64,000 nucleotides of DNA from Microbotryum silenes-acaulis (GCA_003665825.1 QPFY01000002.1:620001-684000); one strand, 5' to 3'. Positions 47,974 to 60,063 are shown, numbered from the stretch's first letter. Translations and numbers: made by a program. The notes: a model not told the origin generated them from the letters alone.

Positions 47974-49420
47974 GATAAACAGCTGGCCCCGCGCCGTATC
48001 CTGGTGTCCTCGAGCGACCCTTGAACCCCGGTGCGAGTGCGCTGCCCAAATGCGACCCCACGAGTGCTGCCTGTGATCGACCTTGCGGAGGGAGCGGAGT
48101 CCAACGAGTCGAATCGTCGCCGGCCCCACCGGTCTGGTCGGGCTTCACTTTTCCCCGAGGCACGCGCCGATTTCCTGTCAGCACCGGTGCCCGTTGCCCG
48201 GGATTTACCGCTCCTGGCACCGACACAAATTGAGCTCGATGATGACTTGTGGCCAGAGGGCCTCACATGACGATGAGGCGCCAAACGGAAACCTAGTCCA
48301 GAGCACAGCACAACACAGGACTGTGCCGGTCGGCGTTTGGGGTCACAAAGAACCAGGTGGCGGAGCTCGTCTTGGGAGTAAAGACGTGAGACATCGCCTG
48401 CGACAGCCGTTCGGAAAGATCGGCATACATACCCCTGTCTACGCGACGGATCCTCGGCAGGGTCCGTGAACGCGCTTACCGAGCCGTGAGACACGAATCG
48501 ACGCACTGTCAATGCGCCGGGTTTACACGATTAGGTTGGCTCAGAGCTTGATTTTCATGCCTCGGGTCGGTCTTTGAATCGTCCTGCAGCTGGTGGGATC
48601 CTACTTGGACGGCGTTGCGAGATGCCTCGATGTCAATCGGCTTTCGGAATGTCGCACGAGAGGAGAGGAGAAATTAGATACGAGGGCCTACTACGAAGCC
48701 GAGCGCTTGGCTCCTAAGTACTGACCAACGATAAATTAGGCAAGTTTAGTAACAGAAACCTTCTTAGCCGCAGTTCGGGTGGACACGATGAGTGCACTGG
48801 CTTACGTCGTAAAGGAATAACCCATTTATCATAGCAGCTACGACATTTTTTTTCTTTGTGTTGCGGTAAGTTTGATTCGTCCGGCGATTCAATATTTCTG
48901 GGTTGCATTCGACTTACCTCAGCCTTTTACCCCCCCAAACTGGATACTAAGGTACCTAAACTGCCTGTGATTTGTGTATTGTAGCTCGCAGGATGTCGAG
49001 TGAGACATCGCGCCATGATAAGGGTTATATTGTATGCGCGCCGAATTCTACGCCGGATGAATGCTCAGAGCTGGCAGAGGAGATACAGGCTGAGCGTCGG
49101 TGTCGGCGCGCCGACTCCAGCCGAGCGCTCGTAGCATTGGTGCCTTCGCCCGCCGCGACTGGCTCGTGATCGTGCTCTTGCTCCTTCACACCTCTCGGCC
49201 AAAAACAGACAACGCCTTCCAGCAGCACCGGAGCTCTTCTTGCGCATCCCAGACTTTAGCCAAGCTTGAGCATCCGCCTCTGGTCATTCGAGCCTCGATC
49301 CGGATAAGTCTCGACTCAGCGTAGCCCAGCGCCGTCAACCTTCGTAGGCGACAGAGGAGACAACAAGCGATCATTGATTGATCATCGACCGGCGCTCGGT
49401 GCGATACACGGCGGCCGACC
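47974..49420. other. Divergent intergenic region
   Basis: About 1.4 kb between the hydrolase and the membrane-protein gene. A minus-strand frame stays open across 47861-48512 in more than one register, but it has no ATG start or domain. No gene called. Confidence 0.4.
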
Positions 49421-50741
49421 ATGTCAGGCGTGTATGAGCCCTTCATCATGGTACCGCCATTGACGAAGTGCACGACGGCCTACATCGTCGTAGTGAGTAC
49501 TTTGTACACTGTTCGGCCTCGCGCGCGAGCTGTTCGCCCCTAGGGTCTGACGGCCTCACGTGAGACAGGCGCTTGTCCATCGCCCTGCGCCGCCCCTTCA
49601 CGAGCGCACCGGGACAGCGCGGTGCATACACTCACCCTTGCGCCCCCTCTCTCCTCTCCTCCCCCTCTCCTATTCCTCGAATGGTGGCTACCTGCACCGC
49701 CTCCACAGGGGGACGGCACACCGCCCTACAAAATCTATCCCATCGCATCCGGATCGGGCAATGCCACGTCGTTGGAAAATGTACCCGCACTCACGAACGC
49801 CGGCGTGTTCCCTTGGCGAGTCGACTTCAACCAGGGAGCGAATCTGGTGAGTGGCCGCTCCGAATGACCGAAAGACCGAGCAAGCGCGCATTCTGCTCTT
49901 CGGCCGTGTCGGTACTCCAAATGATCAGAGCTGACCAAAGCGCTGATACGTTCATTGTCTTGCCTTAGACTTGGGTGGTCGTGGACAACGCGAACCGGAT
50001 CAGCTATTCCGACTTTAGAGGTGCGTTTGAGCCGCATCGCCGTCTCGGTCACGACCCCAGCACAGCACTTCGGTTTAGATTCTGATGTGCTGGCCCCTCT
50101 ACCCCTTGGACAGTGGTGAGAGCCCAACCCGCGACCGGTATCACGACGTGCTCGTGAGTTTTATGATTTGGGCCATCTGCTCCATGGGCTCCTCGGGGCT
50201 ACCCATGCTCATGCCTCATGATTTTTGACTTCGCAGGAAAACCGTGTTTGGGTCGGGATCCAAAAACAGCAGTCGAGACGCGATAGTGGGAGGGGCCGTC
50301 GGTGGCGGGGTGTTGTTAGTCGCCATCATCGTGGCTTACCTCGTCTTCCGACGGTACAAGAAGCAACGCCGGCTCGAGGAAGAGTTCGCCAACTTACCCC
50401 CCGCGCGGGAATCCGCCGATTCGGTTCAGATGTCGTCCCCCTCCCGATCCGCGGGCGTCGTTCGCCACGGCACGTTCAATCTGCACCATGTCCAACTCAA
50501 CGAAGGCAACACCTTTGACGCACCGCCGAGATACGTCCATCCCGCTCCTAAAAGGAGTTTCATGGGAATGAGGTCGAGTCGTCCGACGAGTCGAAGGAGT
50601 AGCGTGGTCGAGTCGGAAGCGGAAGCGGCGGCGACAGCAACGACGACGACACTTGATACCCCTGCCGAATCGACCGTCGCGACTTCAACTCCAGGATCGG
50701 CACGGCAAGGATCGCCGCTCGTTGCTGATACCACGAGGTGA
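49421..50741 (+). CDS. Single-pass membrane protein with cell-surface-type ectodomain
   Basis: I do not recognise a named gene. The earliest supported exon starts with ATG at 49421 (MSGVYEPFIMVPPLTKCTTA). Following exons give GDGTPPYKIYPIASGSGNAT, AGVFPWRVDFNQGANL, TWVVVDNANRISYSDFR, VVRAQPATGITTCS and KTVFGSGSKNSSRDAIVGGA. A membrane segment (VGGGVLLVAIIVAYLVF) is followed by a basic stop-transfer (RRYKKQRR) and a ~130-residue Ser/Thr-rich cytosolic tail. GTPPY and TWxVD...G.. resemble the Ig-like extracellular repeat common in secreted basidiomycete proteins. A type I topology needs a signal peptide, but none is visible, so an upstream first exon is probably missing from this model. Mid2/Wsc-like sensor roles are only a guess. 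Confidence 0.7.
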
Positions 50742-51098
50742 ACCACCGGCGTTGACGACCTCGACCTCGACACCGCAGCATGACTAGCACGATTCACCTT
50801 ACCCACCTTCATTCGCAACCCCTACTTGTTTCTTGTGTACATTCGTCCTTAGTACCCTATTCTTTTCCACATTGATAGTATATCTTGGGGGACTGTCGTA
50901 CTAGAGTCTCCGCACCATCGGATCTTTCATTTTCGAGTATTTACATTTGCTACCCCACCTTATGGCATAATCGCACTTTCACAGTTTTTCATATTTCCAT
51001 ATTCCACGTTCGAGAAAACCAAAGTGAATAGCGACATGCTGGAAATCACAAAAGGCATGCTGTCCACCGAATGATACTTCCGGCCGCCACCTCCGTCG
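50742..51098. other. Convergent intergenic region
   Basis: AT-rich 3' flanks of two convergent genes. No gene seen. Confidence 0.4.
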
Positions 51099-52519
51099 TC
51101 ACGGCACAAACAACTTCCCCTCGGTTCCAGCGCCATTCCTTCTCCCACCTTTCGACCCCGCACCTCCACGATCCCCCGTCGTCCCATTCCTTCGCTTCGC
51201 ATGTGCGGACCCCTTCGATTTGCTCCCCTTTGACTCGGGTTTTGCTCCCTGGGAAAGGTTTCCCTTCGCCGTCGCCGTTTCTTTAGCCAAAGCCTTGAGC
51301 CATTCTTTCGCCGCGACCACTTCCGAGCTGGGCACGACGTAGAGGGGGATCGAGCGCTCGTAGTGCGTTTGCACAAAGCGAGCGAGGGTATCGCCGGATG
51401 AAATGGCCAGATAGTCGAGCGATGGGGGTGGGGCTTTCTTCGCTGAGCCGGAGATGAAAGGGATCGCAGGAGGTGGTGGGGCCACGACATCGAGGAGGTG
51501 AAGCGTATTGAACAAGACGAACAAGTGCTTGGGGGACTGCGAAGCAAAGAAGAGCGCACACTGCAATGGTGACCGCCATGAGCGCGGAAGATCTTGAGCG
51601 CTAGGAAGTCGGGGTTCGATGACGTCAGTTGGGCCCTCGTTCTCTGGGTCGACGGGTGGGTCTTGATTCACGAGCGGATATGCTTTCGGTGGGATCTGGA
51701 AGAGTTGCTCGACTTGCTGCCAAGACACCTCCTCCCCCGCGGTCTGGGCTCGCAGCCGAATCTTCGCATCCGCTTCGGGACCGGGGCCACCCAAAGCCAT
51801 TTCGATCCGCTGAGCAATCGCAAGTTGCGACTCGAGGAATCGAGTAGCCTCGTGCGCAAGGTCATGCAGTGCTGCCGGCGCTTTTTTTAGAGCGTCCAAT
51901 GTGGAGAAAGCTGGGAACCGAGACGAGGGCCCGGGATGGCTTTTAGCAACGGTTCCGTGCAAGATCTGGGAAGCCCCAACGAGCATATGACTAACCTTGC
52001 AGCGGAATGACGAGCTGATGCGTATCTTGTCGCAACCATCGTTTCACGACCGGCAGGGCATGCACGAGCACACTCGCATCGACGACCTTGATGGGTCTCT
52101 TGACGCCGCTCGTTCCGGACCGCGTATCCGAGCCGCCTTTCATGATCGGTCCATTCCTATGATTCGACGTCGAGTTCACTTGGGCCGTTCGGCCCGTGGA
52201 GGTCGGTCGTGGTGGCGGCAAGAGTCGACCATCGCAGGAAAAGGTGAGCGAGTCGACCGAGCGCTCGAGGGATTCGACTTGATGCGAAAGGAAGGCCGCG
52301 CCAAGAGCTTTCGATAATCTGTCACGCTGTCATTGTTTAGATGGAAAGGAAGACGTAGAGGTAAGTCAGCCTAAGATCACGGCAAGTCCTGGGCGGTGGA
52401 TGACCTCCGCAAGGCCCGGGAGGTGGGGCGTCGGTCTCGAGGTGGCGGTGAAAGCGGCGGCTGCAAGATCTGAGCACACAACACACCTTGTCTTGAGCTG
52501 ATGGGTCGTTGGCGCTCAT
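51099..52519 (-). CDS. PIN-domain protein
   Basis: Putative PIN-fold nuclease. I reconstruct ATG at 52519 (MSANDPSAQDK), an intron, then RDRLSKALGAAFLSHQVESL and ERSVDSLTFSCDGRLLPPPR, a linker, and the PIN start IKVVDASVLVHALPVVKRWL with LVIPLQ. An intron (51959-52005 region) joins to AFSTLDALKKAPAALHDLAH and EATRFLESQLAIAQR. Further on come PRSWRSPLQCALFFASQSPK, DYLAISSGDTLARFVQTHYE, IPLYVVPSSEVVAAKEWLKA and a basic, Gly/Arg/Ser-rich tail. The VDASVLVHAL strand carries the first acidic metal ligand; the DTLARF Asp may be another. A small exon between 52317 and 52222 has no long frame of its own and is supported by phase only. The cellular RNA target is unknown. Confidence 0.72.
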
Positions 52520-53164
52520 CGATAGGGTCAAGACTGGCTGACGCTGTCATGTGAAATGAACGGGTGGGCGATGACACGACCCTGCGCTCGCTTGCAAACG
52601 GGAACCAACGCCGTGTTCGCGCGCAGGGGGCTCTAGGGAGGTCAGGCCTGTCAGGCCAGGTCAGCGTGACCTTCCGTGGCGACCGGCCTGACCTGGCCCG
52701 GCGCGCCCAATCGCGCCAGCCGTTTGGCCTGGCGCCGCGCGCGCCGCGTCCGTGACTATTAGGTGCCGTGACAGCGCGACTGGCGCTAGCAGCGCGACGC
52801 CCGCTTGAAATGCGCAGAAATGCGCGCTTGTCCCGGAGAGGCCCGTGCGGGAAGGTGCGGGATCGCCAAACTTGGAACCTTCACCACGAGTGTGATCAGC
52901 ACCGTCACCTTTTCTAGCGACTGCTCTCATCCCTTTCTCGGCTTCCGTCACGTCGATTCGGTTCGGTCCTCTTCCTCCCTTCTCTTGACTCGACGCCCTC
53001 TCGTCACACACTCCTTTATCAACTCATCTTGTGTCGGGGGCCTACTACATCGAGCGCAGTCAAAACAAGCAGCGTCGATCCCACCGCGCGCCTGTCCATA
53101 GTCGTCTCGTCGTCGTCGGGCACAGCAAGGCCATCATCCCCCAACACCAACAATATCTGTAGCC
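52520..53164. promoter_or_regulatory. Divergent intergenic region with a GC-rich hairpin
   Basis: Between the PIN-domain gene and the GDSL hydrolase. It is very GC-rich at 52600-52800 with a perfect 11-base inverted repeat, and pyrimidine-rich before the ATG at 53165. Confidence 0.45.
52654..52698. repeat. Perfect 11-base inverted repeat
   Basis: GGCCAGGTCAG (52654-52664) and CTGACCTGGCC (52688-52698) with a 23-base loop. Further GGCCTG and GGCGCG palindromic words surround it. Confidence 0.8.
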
Positions 53165-54420
53165 ATGGTCACAGCTCCCAGTCGTCACTTGGTTCTGCTT
53201 GCAACAGCTCTCCTCTTGGTCCAACTCGCCGCGGCGACATCGAAGCCTCGGAAGCACTACCTCAACCGGCTTCAAGTCTTCGGCGATGCGCTCTCCGATG
53301 ATGGGTCCGTACTTCACGCCGAGTCCATACGCTCATAACAAGCAGGTGCACCCACGCTGACCATTGCATTCTCTTCTCTCGTTCTTCAGCAAAGGTACAT
53401 GGAACCTGACCAACCACACCTGGCCCTCGAACCGCAACTATTACCAGCACCGCTTCACAAACGGCTTCACCCACACCGAGATCTTGGCGCAGCACCTGGG
53501 CTTCCCTCTCAACAGCTCGGCCATCGCCGGTGCCACAACTAACAACAAGCTCGTCCAGGGTCTCACGGGCCCAAGCAACAAGATCCCCGTCCCCTCCATT
53601 TTGGACCAGGTCAAGCGCTTCATTGACCCCCCGGCTTCCGACTTTCCTCCCGGTTCCGGTGACGACATTACCCGTCCTCCCATCGATCGGATACTCTTCG
53701 TCATCTATGCTGGCGCAAACGACGCCTTGCTAGGCAGGAAGAAGAATGTTTCGGCCAAGCAAGTCGCGAAGCAGATCCAGACCTCGATCAAGACGCTCAA
53801 AGCCGTCGGTGCGTTGTCCGATCACGTGACTGTGCCTTCTCAGCTGTGATAAGTTTGTGGAGCAATCACTGACACAGCGTGTCCGCTCAAACCATATTCT
53901 ACAGGCGGTGTCTACTTTCTTTTACCTACGATGCCGCCTCTGAACCGCAGCAATCGCCTCAACAAGCAGTCCTACCTGTCCAACTACCTCAAGGACCTGC
54001 GCATGGAGATCATCGACATCGGTCGCAACGACCCCAACGTCATCGTCGCCGATGTTTATGGATTGTTCCAAAAAATTAACAGCAAACCCTCAAAGTACAA
54101 GTATACGACCGTGCTTGCGCCGTGCTTGGCAGGAGGTGAGTGGTCAGAATCTTCCTGAGCTGTACGGTTGAAGCGCCCATCTTTCGTTGTCTCACGCCTC
54201 CACAACGCAAGCCGGGATGTCCGACAGAAGATTAGAAGCTGAAACGATGCCTCTTTCGACCTGTCTTCTTGCAGTCTATGGGACAGGCAGCAAAGTGACC
54301 TTCTGCCAGAAGCCGGACCACTATCTCTACTTTGACGATTACAACCCGGGAAGCCGGGCGCAAGATATGATGGCCGAGCTCGAGTACAATGCGCTCAAGA
54401 AGGAGGGATGGGTTCGATAG
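53165..54420 (+). CDS. Secreted GDSL/SGNH-family hydrolase
   Basis: The start at 53165 gives a signal peptide (MVTAPSRHLVLLATALLLVQ, then LAAATS). Block I is LQVFGDALSDDG, interrupted by the first intron (GDAL replaces GDSL; the Ser nucleophile position reads GDAlSDdG, with Ser in DALSDDG). After the intron comes KGTWNLTNHTWPSNRNYYQH, RFTNGFTHTEILAQHLGF and SSAIAGATTNNKLVQGLTG (block II Gly). RILFVIYAGANDALLGRK carries the GxND oxyanion Asn. A later exon has VYFLLPTMPPLN, and the end has KVTFCQKPDHYLYFDDYNPG with the catalytic DxxH (DHYLYFDDYNPGSRAQ, D and H adjacent to YLYFD). Extracellular ester hydrolysis is expected. Fungal plant-wall esterases of the CE16 type share the FDDxHP/NPG-like ending. 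Confidence 0.85.
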
Positions 54421-54853
54421 TCTGGTTTGACGAGTTACTGTCATTTCATCCTGCAAGCAAGTAGGTAATAAGTAGCCCGAGGTGTGGATGGGAATGGGCC
54501 TCGGAGAATAATTTCCCAATCACTCGGGCGAACCCCGGTGCACGTCGATCGGTCGTCCGGCCTTGTGAACGATGTCAAATTCAAGGCAATAGTATGGACT
54601 GGCTTGCGTACCTTTACTAGTGTGTATATATGGAACTAGTTGTTTGTCACGCCTTTTCCCGCTGTTGACAGAGGTCATGTGAGATGAGATGCTGACATGT
54701 TCAACTAAGTTGCTTTTGGTTTTCAGCCTCCGGCCCCGTGCCGAGGCGGGCTTTACCGGAGCTGCTTGCTGCTGTTCCAACTGAGCCCGCCCGCCTCCGA
54801 GGTATGCTTCTGGCCTCGCAAGCATCGCCGTCCGACCCCACTCATCTATCAAC
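54421..54853. other. Intergenic region between the GDSL hydrolase and SHR3
   Basis: 3' flank and SHR3 promoter. No other feature seen. Confidence 0.4.
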
Positions 54854-55889
54854 ATGGGACTCTTGACAAGGCATGTCAGGCAACGGGCTGTACAAGTAGA
54901 CAGACTGGTCTAACATCGACCATCCCTTGCAGTGCTTCGATCGTCTCGGCGTCGTTCCTGCTCGGCGTGCTCTTCACGACGATCGTCTGGGACAGCTCGC
55001 TTCTCTTTGGCAAGCAGATCCTGACCGAGGGGACCGTCACTGCGGTCGAGAACTACTACCTCACCTGGTGGAACGCCGAGATGACCGTCAAGGTCATCCT
55101 GCACGTCGTCGTCAGTCTCCGTTCCACTGCTGCTCGTCAAGCCTTCCGGGGTGCTCGTCGACAGCATCGCAGTGTCGCTGAAGGCTATCATTCTCCATCG
55201 CTTTGTTTGATATTTAGGTCGGCATCCTGTTCATGTCGCTTGTGGGCAAGTTCGCCCGCAAGTCCGAGACGGCCTACTACTTCTCCGGCGCATCCTTACG
55301 TGAGTGTCCGAGATAAGGGCATGCAGTGGGTGATTATCATCACAAATATATACTGACACTTTACTGCCGATCGCTACAGTCCTGATGATCTTGGTCGCTT
55401 CCGTCTATATCGTCATCACGATTCCCTCGATCCGTCTGATCGCTCAGTAAGTCCCAATTTGCTTATCGCAACTCCCCACCCACCGGCCACTCTCCAGATG
55501 GGGAACTGACCGCCGCTTCTCCTCGACCCAGGGACCCGCTCGACAAGTCTATCCTCGCTTCGAGCATCCCCGATACCTTCACGCGTCTTCAAGCCTACTT
55601 TGCCAAGTCCAACACGGGACCTTTGGGTGATCGAGCCCGCAATGCCGCCGCGGCTCTGCGCAATGCCGAACCCATGGCCTGGGACAAGCGAGTCGAGCAC
55701 AACTCGGTTCTCTGCGCCGGTAACACCATCATCGCCGCCTTGTTGGTCGGTGTCGTTGTTCTGCAGATCTCGGAGTGGTACGTCGAGGAACAGCTCGCCA
55801 AGGAGAACGCCGAGTTGGCGGCTCAAGGCCTCGCCCCCGTCGTTGCTGTCGAGGCTGTTGCTGTTACCGAGGAGAAGAAGACGCAGTGA
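54854..55889 (+). CDS. SHR3: SHR3, ER chaperone for amino-acid permeases
   Basis: Shr3 is an ER membrane protein that lets amino-acid permeases fold and enter COPII vesicles. Exon 1 is 54854-54870 (MGLLT plus two bases). The next exon begins at 54933 (SASIVSASFLLGVLFTTIVW), joined across an intron with a GC donor (AAG|GCATGT) and branch CTAAC; no GT donor gives the right phase. Then follow DSSLLFGKQILTEGTVTAVE, NYYLTWWNAEMTVKVILHVV, VGILFMSLVGKFARKSETAY, LMILVASVYIVITIPSIRLI and DPLDKSILASSIPDTFTRLQ. The fourth membrane span is LCAGNTIIAALLVGVVVLQI, and the end is VTEEKKTQ. Four membrane spans and the LxGVxFTTxxxDxxLLFGK signature are typical of Shr3. Confidence 0.88.
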
Positions 55890-57737
55890 GCGTAATCTGA
55901 ACGAAAAGGGGTCAAAGAGGAAGGAAAAAGGAACAAAACTCTGTTCAGACAGAAGTGATGTCGTTGAAAGATTAGTTATGTGCAATCTCAGCTGCCACCA
56001 AAACTCCCTCGGCCCAGTGCACCTTGCGAATCTGTCAGAGCCGACGACACTTCAGCCGAAAGAAAGTGTTTCATCACATCAAAGAGTTGGTTTGCTGCGC
56101 CAGTGATACTTCCATCTCCCACGCCTCATGAACATGAGCGCTCGGACCTCTATGTCGCGACGCGATGACAGACCAAGTGTTTCCTGCGAAGTGTGACGAG
56201 ATCGAGGAGGACCGAGCGCAGGCTCTGGCCAAAGCCCGGACCTTCACCGTCGGCGGGTCGCCACGCGTCCGCCTGGTCGCGTCTCCGAAATGTTAGCCTT
56301 CAATGAAGAGTATTTTTTTGGTCTATGCAAAAGATTAAGCATGGAATGCACCATGAGGACCAGTGCAAGCGCCTCCCGCAGTGACCACAGTAGTCACTTC
56401 AACCGGCAGCACTGTGGCCTCCGGCGTTCATAACGTTCATCGCCGACCGGCGCCCGGGGTCGTCATCGCTTACGACTGCAATGTCCGGCTGTCACGGAAA
56501 ATCGGGAGGCGCTCTGTATTGAAATCAGCTGGAGAACGTAGTTCGTCTATAGTTAGACTTGGACGACGCATAGTCTCACTCCCATAAACCCCACTTCAAG
56601 TGTTAGTACTGCGCAGCTGCTGCTGCGCGGGCGCCGCCGTGCACCGCACGCGACGAGTACCGTGGCCGGCGTGAAGTGCGATTGCGGTACCTGCCCAGCA
56701 ACACTGCCAGCACCTGCGAAAAACACGTGGACAAATTCTATGTATCTCCAGAGGGAATCCTCTCTCCTTGTGAATACGGGGTAAAATACGGGGCTCTCGA
56801 ACAGGTTTCGACTGGCGATGGATCGTCTGATCGCTGGCTGTTTGGGTGACCGACCGATCGCCACCTTGGCTCCGTGCTGATCGCCCACGGGTATCAATAT
56901 ATCAGGGGTCAATGACCTCCGCGTTTGGGATGACTCTGGGTCGTCAGATCACATTTTGTGATTTATGGAAGCGATCCTTTTTGGGCCGTACATCCCACTG
57001 GAACACTTCAGGGGTTGTCTCTTGCAGTGCTTCGTATGACGAACGCTTGCGACGAGCTGTCGAAAATGAGCCGCAGGTCCGGAGGAATTCGCCAGTCATT
57101 CCAGTCATTAGGGCATAGGGGCCAAACAAGGATCGTGGCACTCCATTTGGCAGATTCAATTCGCAAGGACAGCCGTCAATTCCTCGGTTCACTCGATGAA
57201 GATTGTTCAAAGGAGAAAATCGAGAGTCGAGATTGGAAACTTGAGACGAACCGTTGGCGATCCAAGTCATATCATGGCCTTGGGCTACGACGAACCCGCC
57301 CGCCGCGCGCTCGCGCCGCCACCAATAATTGCGCTCGAGCGAGCGACGACCGTTGGAGCCTTTCTTCTCAGACGCACCTCTTGCCCCCGTTGAAACCCTG
57401 CACGGACAGCAGATTACCGAGACCGATCGTTTTAGGTTCCCACTCAAGCGGCGAGTTGCAGATCCTTTTGCACTCCTTCCCTCCTTCCAACAAACTGCTG
57501 CCGACTCAGCCATATTACACGTAACGGCAGTCACCGCTGCTGTTCAAACCCTACGACGATCCCGAATCACGCGCGCCCGCTCCTTGACCCGTCGCGTCGC
57601 GAGGCCCTGACGCCTCATTAACTCATTCAACTCGACTGTGCACCGGCTACGCGCTTCGACCGTGGCCTCGCCGCGCCGCGCTTTTGTCACTTCTCCCTCT
57701 TCCTCATCCAGCCCCGACCTCCGGCCCACTCCAAGCC
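55890..57737. other. Intergenic region between SHR3 and the arrestin-like gene
   Basis: About 1.8 kb. Several open frames on both strands (for example 56944-57534) lack domains and plausible gene structure. The last ~150 bases are pyrimidine-rich before the ATG at 57738. Confidence 0.4.
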
Positions 57738-60063
57738 ATGTCATTCTCTTCGACAACGTCTTCTGATGATGTCCCCGCGTCAATGATGCAACACACCCTG
57801 CGATCTCGCCCTAAGGCCGGCGCGTTCAACCTCGCGGATGTCGCCGCCGCGGCGTTGGCGCGACCGCGAGCCCCGTGGACCGACCAAGATGACAGCTCGG
57901 ATTACGCCGAGGCCTCGTGCTCGTCCTCGTCATCCTCTGCGTCGTCTACGTCCTCCGTATCCTCGTCGTCGAGTTCGAGCATGTTCTCGTCGTCGCAATC
58001 GACGGCGGCCAGCTCGCCCCCGACCTCGGCGGCCAGTTCGTGCCCCATGTCGGCGAGCAACTCGTTCGAGGGGTTCGCGCTCCCGGCCCCGACGGCGCGC
58101 GTCGTCGCGTCGGCGCCACCAACGTCCGCAATGGCCAAGTCGCTGCAGCCCGCCGAACCCATCTTCTCGTCCGAAACAAGGACCCACTCTCGACAACGGT
58201 TTGCTCCAAAATCTCCTCGAGCTGCCGAAAAAGCCGTTGCCGTTGACGAGCCCAGACGACCGGCCGATGACGACTGGTCCGCCCAGGACTTTTCGCTCAA
58301 GCTCGTCTTCAAAACGCCCGAGGCGTCGTTCGCTCCGTCGAACCACATCAACGACGACCCCGAGCACGTCGTCCCGCCTGCGTTCTTTCCTTCGCAAAGG
58401 ATCCACTTCCAGCCGTGGATGCGCATTGTCCGACCCGATGGCCTCCCCTTCACCGCCATCGCCGGCATGCAACTCGGCGTCACGGGCATGATTGATCTGC
58501 TCGACCCCCTGACAGGCAAGATTGTGGCTCAGCGCATGATCGCCGACTTTTGCGTCGACCTTTCGACCGGCTTGAAGTGCTGGAAACGCGATGCCCAAGC
58601 TGCTCGACACACGCAGGGGCTTGAGGCCGAGCTGCCCGGTCAGGAGCGCCTCCCGCCGGGCACGTACAGCATCCCTCTTAGCATGAAGATTCCAGTGACG
58701 AGCCGAATGTGAGTCTTCTATGCGCTATATCTTGCGAGATCCTCCCATCATGAGCTATGACTGATATCATATCTCTCCGTGTAGGCCTCCATCATTCGAG
58801 TGCGCACAGTTCCGCATCCACTACTCGATGGCCCTCACCATCACCGCGGCCGCCTGCGCGCCGAACGGAACCCCGCGTCGACTCAAGATCTACTCGCTGC
58901 CCTTCCACATCCTCCCTTCGACGCTCCCAGCACCTGCCCCCGAGCTGCCTGTGCTCAAGCATGACCACCCCCTGGGCATGCTCGCCTCGCTTGCACAGTC
59001 GTTCACCTTGCGAACGATCCCGACTGGCTTCCACCACGTCCACCCTTCGTTGCCGACGTCTCATTTCTCGCCCGGCGGCCACGCTTCCATCCCCGTGTCG
59101 CTGCGCATCCGAGACCGACCCCTCGAGCCGACAGATCTGTACATCCGCCTCGCGCTCGTGCGCAAGACCTATGTGCGCGACTCGACACGCTGCTCTCTGC
59201 ACGACGCGATCGAGGAGGAGTGGGGTGCCCCCGGTGTCAGCGTGCGCGATCTCAACTACCCCGAGGAGATGCTCGTCGAGCCATGGTGCCGAGACGAGGA
59301 AGAGATCGTATCCCGATGGGGCTGGATCCCTTACTCGTCGCGACCTGGTGCGGACCCTACCGAGCTTGCTCAGGTCGACATCAACGACATTGCTCTTCCT
59401 CTCCACGGTCTAGACCCTTCGAACCCTGCGTGGGCACATGGCTACTCGACCGAGCTCGATCTCGAGCCCACCGCTGTCCCGACGCTGAAGCAAGGCGCGT
59501 GCTCGTGGTTCTCGCCCGTATTCCGCACCCGACCCCCAGTCATGCAAGAGTATCGCCGTCATTTGCACGTCTCGACGCGCTTCTACCTCTCGATCGAGAT
59601 GGGTTTTGCCTCGCCTCAGCTCGGAGCGACGCTGACCGAATTGAAGCGACTCTCGCCCGACCTTGACATCCCGGCCCCCAACACGTTCACGTCCCCTCGA
59701 GCTCCCGCCACGTCAGACTTGAACGGGACCTCGGTCGTCAACCCCTTCTTCACACCCTCATCGACGTTGCCGCCGGGAGCTGCAGCGAGGACTCGCCCCT
59801 CGCCTTCCCCTCTCACCTTCCCCGGAACCAAGCGTGAACTGTTCATCCCCATTACGATCGGTTCAGTCGCCGAACCGACCATGTCGGCCTTGGCGCAACA
59901 CGCTGAACCTTCTTGTGCCCGTCAACGCGCCGAACGCGAGGCTCGCGAAGAGCGTGGCGAGGATTTAAGGTCCGAAATGGGTGAAGGTGCCGAAGGGGCT
60001 TGGATTTGCGCACCTCCGGACTATGAGGAGGCTCTCAAGAGGGTCCCCGCTTATGTTCTTTGA
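57738..60063 (+). CDS. Arrestin-like trafficking adaptor with a PPxY motif
   Basis: Two exons (57738-58709 and 58786-60063) encode about 749 residues. The first ~180 residues are Ser-rich and disordered (long Ser runs near residue 60-80). A beta-sandwich-like region follows: FSLKLVFKTPEASFAPSNHI, IHFQPWMRIVRPDGLPFTAI, GMQLGVTGMIDLLDPLTGKI, LPPGTYSIPLSMKIPVTSRM, PPSFECAQFRIHYSMALTIT. The last two resemble the arrestin pattern LPxGxYxxPFxxxxP...LPPSFE..xIxYxL. A second domain runs to the C terminus, which has CAPPDYEEALKRVP, a PPxY ligand for Nedd4/Rsp5-type ubiquitin ligases. A role in permease ubiquitination and endocytosis is inferred. The arrestin call rests on motif resemblance, not a search. 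Confidence 0.72.

Noticed and set aside
47274..48512. Very long minus-strand open frame overlapping the hydrolase gene
   Set aside because: Shadow of the alpha/beta hydrolase in another register over 47274-47830. Its upstream part has no ATG or domain and is probably the leader.
56944..57534. 196-residue minus-strand frame and 188-residue plus-strand frame in the same stretch
   Set aside because: They overlap on opposite strands, and neither shows a domain, codon bias or splice partners. Treated as intergenic.
57902..58610. Long minus-strand frames over the arrestin-like gene
   Set aside because: Antisense shadows of the Ser-rich N terminus.
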